A stretch of DNA of 18,870 bases, taken from the NCBI GenBank assembly GCA_038226175.1, contig JBBRQP010000062.1:1-18870 (forward strand), written 5' to 3'. The notes below the pieces were generated by a model that did no database searches, had not been told where the DNA came from, and was given only the letters and a program-made list of their open reading frames with translations. This DNA is from JBBRQP01 sp038226175. GTDB taxonomy: Bacteria > Cyanobacteriota > Cyanobacteriia > Gloeobacterales > Anthocerotibacteraceae. Below are positions 13,958-18,870 of the stretch, piece after piece. A program made the position numbers and the translations under genes. Positions within the stretch are counted from its first letter, which is position 1. Every line of letters starts with the position of its first letter.

Positions 13958-14833
13958 CTACAGGTCACAACTCGGACTACCCCAACGCAATTTTTCGCGT
14001 AATGTCCGAAAATAGGAGGGATCGCGCTCTAGAGTCAAAAACTGAGCGCTTTTTTGGGCAAGTTGGATGTAGGCACGTTGTCCAATTTGTAGACGCGTGA
14101 CAGGCACACCATCCGCCCAGAGCTTGATCAGCAGATCAGCTGGTTGACTAGCATAGACCGTAAAACTACAGTGATTACTCAAAACCAAAGGCCGACTCGA
14201 TAACGAAGCCGGACAAATCGGCGTAATCGCGATGCCCTGCAACCCAGGCCCCATGATTGGGCCATTAGCCGTCAAAGTATAAGACGTCGAGCCTGTAGGC
14301 GTAGCAATAATCAACCCATCACCGCGATAGCAGTCAATTGGTTCGCCATCTACTTCTAGATTGACCATGGTCATGGGTAAACGGTGTGTATTATCGGGCT
14401 TGACAATAAATTCATTGAGACAAAACGCTGTAAAATCATCATCGCCTTCTAAATTTGCCCTGAGCATCGCGCGCTCCTCACTCAGATAATCACCCTGCTG
14501 GAGTCGCTCTAGCAGATCAGATTGTAATACCTCTGCTGATTGGGTCAAAAAACCGAGATGTCCGCCGATATTGACCGCGAGAATCGGAACCCCCAACGGA
14601 GCTAAATAACGGGCTGCGGCCAGAGTTGAGCCATCACCACCTAGCACCAAGGCCAAGTCAATAGTCTCGCCCCATTGTTGAATAAAATTGGGATAAGGGT
14701 CATGTTCGAGTCCTGCCGCTCCGGTTAAGACTTCACAGCCTCGCTCCCGCAAATATTCTGACCAATAGTGCGCAGCTTTAATACTCGTCGGTTGATCAGC
14801 CCGAAAGGTGATCACAATTTTTTGCCAAGCCAA
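13958..14833 (-). CDS. nadK: NAD kinase
   Basis: Phosphorylates NAD to NADP using ATP or polyphosphate in the cytoplasm; 291 residues, normal for the family. Signatures are GGDG at 65-68 (LVLGGDGSTLAAA), NIGGHLGFLT at 88-97, the NE pair at 140-141 and YRGDGLIIATPTGSTSYTLTANGP at about 169-192. The only sensible start is TTG at 14833: GGAG lies seven bases upstream, and no in-frame ATG or GTG occurs between it and the upstream stop. It is 31 bases downstream of tadA and transcribed with it. It converges with the epimerase gene on the other strand, with only six bases between their ends, so no separate terminator is visible there. Many cyanobacteria have two NAD kinases; which one this corresponds to cannot be told here. 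Confidence 0.95.
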   Translation of the reverse strand: MAWQKIVITFRADQPTSIKAAHYWSEYLRERGCEVLTGAAGLEHDPYPNFIQQWGETIDLALVLGGDGSTLAAARYLAPLGVPILAVNIGGHLGFLTQSAEVLQSDLLERLQQGDYLSEERAMLRANLEGDDDFTAFCLNEFIVKPDNTHRLPMTMVNLEVDGEPIDCYRGDGLIIATPTGSTSYTLTANGPIMGPGLQGIAITPICPASLSSRPLVLSNHCSFTVYASQPADLLIKLWADGVPVTRLQIGQRAYIQLAQKSAQFLTLERDPSYFRTLREKLRWGSPSCDL

Positions 14834-14864
14834 AATGCTACTCCGTGCTTACTTCTTTATTATC

Positions 14865-15335
14865 CTAGGGGAGCTGGTCGCTCTGACGTCGTTCTCGAAA
14901 CCAATCTTTTAGTATTTGCCGACAGGCGACTTCACGGATACCACTAATTACCGATAGCTTATGAAATGATAAAGCACTATCAGGTAGATTGAGCACCGAA
15001 CGCACGGCTCCGGCTTTGGGGTCATCACACCCATAAACTAAGAGTCCCAGCCGCGCGTGTACTACAGCCCCAGCACACATCGCACAGGGCTCGAGAGTGA
15101 CATAGAGGGTACATCCCGTCAACTTCCAGCAGCCAAGCCGCTGAGCTGCTGCTCTGAGAACTAGGATCTCGGCATGAGCCGTCGGGTCGTGGTCACATTC
15201 ACGACGATTGTGGGCGGTGGCTAATATTTTTTTTTGACCGTCAAGAAGCACGGCTCCTACAGGGACATCATGATGGCGGGCAGCTTGATGGGCTTCACCT
15301 AGAGCAATATCCATCCAGTAGGCATGATCGGGCAT
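14865..15335 (-). CDS. tadA: tRNA-specific adenosine deaminase
   Basis: A 156-residue zinc-dependent deaminase that converts A34 to inosine in the anticodon of tRNA-Arg(ACG), allowing it to read several CGN codons. The CDA-fold motif is complete: HAE at 54-56, with the zinc-binding His and catalytic Glu, and PCAMC at 83-87 with both zinc cysteines. ARLGLLVYGCDDPKAGAVRS and the C-terminal basic segment ILKDWFRERR are typical of TadA. The N-terminus PDHAYWMDIALGEA matches where family members begin, so the ATG at 15335 is accepted despite a poor ribosome binding site. It is the first gene of a two-gene tadA-nadK unit, divergent from the cyclophilin gene. Confidence 0.95.
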   Translation of the reverse strand: MPDHAYWMDIALGEAHQAARHHDVPVGAVLLDGQKKILATAHNRRECDHDPTAHAEILVLRAAAQRLGCWKLTGCTLYVTLEPCAMCAGAVVHARLGLLVYGCDDPKAGAVRSVLNLPDSALSFHKLSVISGIREVACRQILKDWFRERRQSDQLP

Positions 15336-15431
15336 AAAAATAGCCTGTGACTGGTCTCATTATGACCCTAGAGGGTTTTACGCGGGGGCATTCTTGGCTT
15401 AGGATGACTGATGGGGCACAAAGAGGCTGTG

Positions 15432-16091
15432 ATGCGTAAGTTACTTTCAGGCTTGCTGATTTTACCGCTGTTGGTTGGTTGTGGAACGACGGATTCTTCT
15501 GCACCCGTGAGTGCGGCGGAAACTACCCAGGACTTGACTAAGGGACTTTCTAGATTTACCCAAAAAGCCTACGTGCAAATGCAGACTAACAAAGGTCTAA
15601 TTTTGCTGGAAGTAGATGGCACCAATGCGCCGATTGGAGCAGGAAATTTCTTGGATCTCGTCAAACGCCGCTTCTATGATGGGCTGGTTTTTCATCGGGT
15701 TGTCCCCAATTTTGTCATCCAAGGCGGTGATCCCAATGGCAATGGTTCGGGTGGGTTTATTGACCCGGTGACCCGCAAAGAGCGCAATATCCCGCTCGAA
15801 ATCAAACCAGAATTTGCAACTGTGCCAGTGTACGGGCGTGAGCTAGCGGCTGGTGTAGGCGATCCTCAGCCCCTACTGCGCCATAAAGTCGGTGTATTAG
15901 CTTGGGCGCGCAGCCAAGACCCTAATTCCGCATCTTCGCAGTTTTATATCACCTTGGCGGATACGACATTTTTGGATGGTAAATACTCGGTCTTTGGGCG
16001 TGTAATCAAGGGCATGGATGTGGTCAACAAAATTGTGCAAGGTGACAAAATGACCAAAGTCACCCTTCTGGATAAACCACCGACCCCGTGA
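15432..16091 (+). CDS. Cyclophilin-type peptidyl-prolyl cis-trans isomerase, lipoprotein
   Basis: A 219-residue cyclophilin that isomerises Xaa-Pro bonds outside the cytoplasm. The N-terminus is a lipoprotein signal, MRKLLSGLLILPLLVGC, with lipobox LVGC and lipid-anchored C17, followed by a Ser/Thr/Ala-rich linker. The cyclophilin domain (about 45-215) has FYDGLVFHRVVPNFVIQGGDP (R89 and Q97 as in the catalytic set) and SQFYITL at about 169-175. The loop at the usual tryptophan reads FLDGKYSVFG, so the cyclosporin-contact Trp is absent, as in most bacterial members. An ATG at 15432 with AGAGG six bases upstream is preferred over the start at 15411, because it places the signal peptide correctly. 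Its TGA overlaps the GTG start of the ketosynthase gene (GTGA at 16088-16091). Confidence 0.92.
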   Translation: MRKLLSGLLILPLLVGCGTTDSSAPVSAAETTQDLTKGLSRFTQKAYVQMQTNKGLILLEVDGTNAPIGAGNFLDLVKRRFYDGLVFHRVVPNFVIQGGDPNGNGSGGFIDPVTRKERNIPLEIKPEFATVPVYGRELAAGVGDPQPLLRHKVGVLAWARSQDPNSASSQFYITLADTTFLDGKYSVFGRVIKGMDVVNKIVQGDKMTKVTLLDKPPTP

Positions 16092-17176
16092 GTGTTGTCG
16101 TTACGGGATTAGGTTTAGTTACGGTTTTGGGTCAAGATGTTGCGACGACGTGGCGCCGTCTTAGTGCGGGCGCGTCGTTTGTTCGTAAACCAATTGCTGG
16201 ATTGCCCGAGCAGCAGCGTCCGCCACTACTCGCCTTGATGGCAGCCCGTGAGGCTCTCGACGATAGTCAACTCTTGGTACCCCAAGCTCAGATGGCAGTC
16301 GTCTTTGGTACGAGTCGTGGTCAAATGGCTGATATCGAAGCGATCAATCATGACCATGATTATGGACGGTGGCTGGCATCACAACCGAGTCAAGGTGCTT
16401 TAGCTATTGCAGATTGGCTACAAACTCTGCATCTGGCAAGTGTACCAGCAGTGGCCTGTGCCTCAGGGGCTTGGGCTGTAGGCTGGGGTATGCGCTTGAT
16501 CGAATGGGGCTATCAGCAGCGGGTGCTATGTGGCGCGAGTGAAGGGTGGTTATCGCCCTTGGGATGTGTAGGTTTTAAGCAAATGGGAATTCTTGCCCCA
16601 GAGGCGCTCAGACCCTTTGACCGGGAGCGCCAGGGCTTGATCCCAACCGAGGGCGCTGCGGCGCTGATTCTCGAAGAGGAATCAGCCGCAAAAGCGCGGG
16701 GCGCCACGATCTATGGACGGATCACAGGATTTGCTCAAACCAACGATGCCTTTCACCCGTGTCGTCCTGCGCCAACGGATCAGCAGGCAGCGCGCGCGAT
16801 TGCTCTATGTTTAGCAGAAATGGGGATCACCGCGGCTGAGGTGGATTATGTTAACGCTCACGGCACAGGAACGCCCCTAAATGATGCGCGTGAAGGGGCA
16901 CTCATCCAAAAGATTTATCCCAACTCTGTCGCTATCGGAGCGACTAAAGGGGCAACTGGTCATGCGCTAGGGGCAACGGCAGCTATCGAAGCGGTCTTTT
17001 GTTTGCTGGCTCTACATCATCAATACCTGCCGCCTTGCCCAGGATTAGTGAAACCGGAACTAGACTTAAATTTTATTCGTAGCGGCAGATCGGCACGTTT
17101 GACCCATGCGATTAGCCATAGTTTTGCTTTTGGTGGTCAGAACGTTGTCTTGGGGTTCCAAAGTAAGGACAATTAG
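16088..17176 (+). CDS. Beta-ketoacyl-ACP synthase (KAS I/II type)
   Basis: A condensing enzyme of the FabF/FabB type that extends an acyl-ACP with malonyl-ACP. Active-site residues are all present: C124 in VACASGAWA, H258 in VNAHGTGTPLND, K287 and H292 in GATKGATGHALGA, plus the C-terminal HSFAFGGQN loop. At 362 residues it is about 50 shorter than typical FabF, mainly before the active-site cysteine (C124 against C163 in E. coli FabF). The start is GTG at 16088, overlapping the TGA of the cyclophilin gene, giving MSVVVTGLG, the normal family N-terminus. Cyanobacteria commonly carry a main FabF and a second shorter, divergent ketosynthase; this looks like the second. Whether it serves bulk fatty acid synthesis or a special lipid is not determined. 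Confidence 0.92.
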   Translation: MSVVVTGLGLVTVLGQDVATTWRRLSAGASFVRKPIAGLPEQQRPPLLALMAAREALDDSQLLVPQAQMAVVFGTSRGQMADIEAINHDHDYGRWLASQPSQGALAIADWLQTLHLASVPAVACASGAWAVGWGMRLIEWGYQQRVLCGASEGWLSPLGCVGFKQMGILAPEALRPFDRERQGLIPTEGAAALILEEESAAKARGATIYGRITGFAQTNDAFHPCRPAPTDQQAARAIALCLAEMGITAAEVDYVNAHGTGTPLNDAREGALIQKIYPNSVAIGATKGATGHALGATAAIEAVFCLLALHHQYLPPCPGLVKPELDLNFIRSGRSARLTHAISHSFAFGGQNVVLGFQSKDN

Positions 17177-17216
17177 AGAAAACAACCATCTACACTTGCT
17201 GCAATTAGTAAAGACT

Positions 17217-17224
17217 GGGAGGAG
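17217..17224 (+). promoter_or_regulatory. Strong ribosome binding site of glmU
   Basis: GGGAGGAG lies five bases before the ATG at 17230 and fixes the start. The 53-base gap after the ketosynthase gene shows no clear promoter, so read-through from upstream is possible. Confidence 0.75.
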
Positions 17225-17229
17225 TCATC

Positions 17230-18576
17230 ATGAATCACACAACCAAAATTGCTATTCTCGCGGCGGGTAAGGGGACGCGGATGCGTTCGCCTTTGGCTAA
17301 AGTATTGCACCCAGTGCTGGGACGGACGCTGTTCGGACATGTATTGGCGGCTTGTCGTGGCTTAGGCGATGTCTACGGCATTATCGGGCATCAAGCCGAG
17401 CAGGTAAAAGCAGCCTTTACGGATGAGGCAATCACCTGGATTTATCAGTATCAACAAAAAGGCACGGGTCACGCGCTACAACAATTGCTCGAACCGCTCT
17501 GTGACTTCAAGGGTCGGCTTTTGGTGATCAATGGCGATGCACCTCTTATCACTACAGTCATGCTCGAAAAATTAGTTGCGGCAGATACGACGACCTTACT
17601 TACAGCAAACTTGCCTGATCCCAAGGGCTATGGACGGGTTTTTTGTGAAAATGGCTATGTCCAAAAAATCATCGAAGAACGTGATTGCACAGCGGAGCAG
17701 CGTCAACATCAGCTGTGCAATGGTGGGGTCTATTGTTTTGATTGGCCGATAGTCGCGCCCTTACTAGCCGCTTTGGATGCGAATAATGCTCAGGGTGAAT
17801 ATTATCTGACCGATGTTTTTAAGAGTTTGCAGGGCGTGCAGTCAGTGGAAGTGGCGGATTGGCATGAGGTGCTAGGCGTTAATGACCGTTTGCAACTAAG
17901 CCAAGCGGGTCAGGTGCTAAATCAACGGATTTTAGACCAGTGGCTGTATGCGGGGGTCACGATCGTAGACCCGGCGACGACGACGATTGAGGCTACGGTC
18001 GCGTTGGCGGCTGAAGTCGTGATTGAGCCGGGGAGTCATTTGCGTGGAGCGACTAGGATCGCAGCGGGAGCGGTGATTGGGCCAGGTTCGTTGTTGGTTA
18101 ATAGCCAGATTGGGGCTAGAACAGAAGTTCTTTATTCGGTGGTGCGTGATTCGCAGATTGGGGCAGATGTGATAGTAGGGCCTTATGCCCATATTCGGGC
18201 GGGAAGTCAGATTGCGGATCAGTGTCGGATTGGTAATTTTGTAGAGATCAAAAACACGGTCATGGGTGAAAAGACCAAATGCGCGCATCTAAGTTACTTG
18301 GGCGATAGCACGCTAGGTCAAGGGGTGAATATTGGGGCAGGAACGATTACCGCAAACTATGATGGGTTCCAGAAAAACCAGACGGTGCTTGAGGATGGCG
18401 TGAGTACGGGAGCTAATAGTGTACTGTTTGCGCCACTCACAGTTGGGGAAGATAGTGTGATTGCAGCAGGTTCGGTAATCACAGAAGATGTCCCGCCCCA
18501 AAGTCTAGCGATTGCCCGTTCACGTCAGCAAATCAAGGAAAATTGGCAACCGAAACCGCGTCCGGTTAAGCCTTAG
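17230..18576 (+). CDS. glmU: Bifunctional UDP-N-acetylglucosamine pyrophosphorylase/glucosamine-1-phosphate N-acetyltransferase
   Basis: Makes UDP-GlcNAc in two steps in the cytoplasm: acetylation of glucosamine-1-phosphate with acetyl-CoA, then uridylyl transfer from UTP. This feeds peptidoglycan, lipopolysaccharide and exopolysaccharide. The 448-residue protein has the uridylyltransferase signature LAAGKGTRMRSPLAKVLHPV at about 10-29, QQKGTGHAL at 75-83, and metal/substrate residues in NGDAPL at 101-106. The C-terminal left-handed beta-helix (about 245-430) contains NFVEIKN, the catalytic His at H353 in HLSYLGDS, and NIGAGTITANYDG at 367-379. Length and domain order match the family. Nothing is missing. 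It is the last complete gene in the window. Confidence 0.97.
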   Translation: MNHTTKIAILAAGKGTRMRSPLAKVLHPVLGRTLFGHVLAACRGLGDVYGIIGHQAEQVKAAFTDEAITWIYQYQQKGTGHALQQLLEPLCDFKGRLLVINGDAPLITTVMLEKLVAADTTTLLTANLPDPKGYGRVFCENGYVQKIIEERDCTAEQRQHQLCNGGVYCFDWPIVAPLLAALDANNAQGEYYLTDVFKSLQGVQSVEVADWHEVLGVNDRLQLSQAGQVLNQRILDQWLYAGVTIVDPATTTIEATVALAAEVVIEPGSHLRGATRIAAGAVIGPGSLLVNSQIGARTEVLYSVVRDSQIGADVIVGPYAHIRAGSQIADQCRIGNFVEIKNTVMGEKTKCAHLSYLGDSTLGQGVNIGAGTITANYDGFQKNQTVLEDGVSTGANSVLFAPLTVGEDSVIAAGSVITEDVPPQSLAIARSRQQIKENWQPKPRPVKP

Positions 18577-18597
18577 TGGGCTTGATGATAATTGGTA

Positions 18598-18629
18598 AGA
18601 CAAAATTTTGTGATTAAACAAAAATGTCT
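18598..18629 (+). terminator. Imperfect AT-rich hairpin after glmU
   Basis: AGACA (18598-18602) pairs with TGTCT (18625-18629), and inside it TTTTGT (18606-18611) pairs with ACAAAA (18618-18623), with a small asymmetric internal loop. It begins 22 bases after the glmU stop. It is AT-rich with no U tract after it, so it may be a weak terminator or part of the end of the neighbouring insertion element. Confidence 0.35.
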
Positions 18630-18751
18630 CCTCGTGATCTTCTGATACCGTTGCCCCTTGAATAGTTGATCACAAGCTCCTGTCTTGCGGTTTTAGCTGC
18701 CCAGCATTGGGGCGGGGGGGCTTTCGACTATCTAATACTCTTTCCGTTTGA

Positions 18752-18870
18752 TTAGCAGGTTTTTGTTCTGGGCCACCAGTGGTAGAACAAGTATCTCTTG
18801 AGCAACTCGGTCTGCTTTGATAAACTACGACATCGTTGCTCTAATCGCTCTTCCACTTCTTCAATCGTCA
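18752..18870 (-). mobile_element. C-terminal tail of an IS630-type transposase (partial, runs off the window)
   Basis: On the minus strand one frame is open from the window edge (first full codon at 18868) to a TAA at 18752-18754, encoding 38 residues. The sequence TIEEVEERLEQRCRSL followed by KRYLFYHWWP resembles the end of IS630/Tc1-like transposases in cyanobacteria, which commonly finish with a QRC...L...Q...(Y/F)HWWP pattern. The catalytic DDE residues would be upstream, outside the window, so I cannot say whether the gene is intact. The 175 bases between this stop and glmU should contain one element end, but its inverted repeat cannot be confirmed without the other end. Confidence 0.55.

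Noticed and set aside
17932..18288. 118-codon open frame on the minus strand within glmU
   Set aside because: It lies opposite the hexapeptide-repeat region of glmU, whose repetitive codons keep the opposite frame open; the product shows no family features.
1..18870. CRISPR array, tRNA or rRNA genes
   Set aside because: I saw no regularly spaced direct repeats, tRNA-like T-arm/anticodon patterns or rRNA motifs on reading the window.

Overview
The window looks like a cyanobacterial chromosome. The best lineage marker is a plastid/cyanobacterial-type ndhA. Supporting signs are a nucleotidyltransferase fused to a phosphomannomutase-like domain, as in the long cyanobacterial versions, and cyanobacteria-style transposon remnants. 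I did not notice the HIP1 octamer GCGATCGC common in many cyanobacteria, which weakly suggests a lineage not enriched for it, such as Gloeobacter and relatives. That placement is tentative.

Layout. Positions 1-185 hold what is probably the right end of an IS200/IS605-type element: the decayed end of a TnpB gene with its structured 3' sequence. From 269 to 6176 all genes are on the minus strand. In transcription order they are an exported alpha/beta hydrolase, histidyl-tRNA synthetase (hisS), an ECF sigma factor and its RskA-like anti-sigma factor (coupled), ndhA, and a class IV/HDAC11-like deacetylase that starts right at the end of ndhA. An AT-rich divergent intergenic region (6177-6525) carries a good promoter candidate and related inverted repeats. 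From 6526 the plus strand has a GT4-type glycosyltransferase followed by four tightly packed pilin-like genes. Their types correspond to the K, H, I and J pseudopilins that form the tip of a type IV pilus or type II secretion filament. The second (FimT/GspH-like) is split by an apparent one-base frameshift. Next comes a large sugar-nucleotide pyrophosphorylase with a degenerate phosphomannomutase domain, then a terminator-like hairpin and an NAD-dependent epimerase/reductase.

From 13958 to 15335, nadK and tadA lie on the minus strand. Divergent from them are a cyclophilin-type lipoprotein and a beta-ketoacyl-ACP synthase with overlapping ends, then glmU with a strong ribosome binding site. 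The right edge holds the C-terminal tail of a probable IS630-type transposase on the minus strand.

How it fits together. Much is housekeeping: tRNA charging, tRNA editing, NADP supply, UDP-GlcNAc synthesis, fatty acid synthesis and NDH-1. The most system-like part is 6526-12838: a glycosyltransferase, a minor-pilin tip set and a sugar-nucleotide enzyme together. This resembles the pseudopilin-plus-glycosyltransferase arrangement of the hps (hormogonium polysaccharide) loci of filamentous cyanobacteria. I infer a role in surface polysaccharide export, motility or adhesion; the sequence does not prove it.
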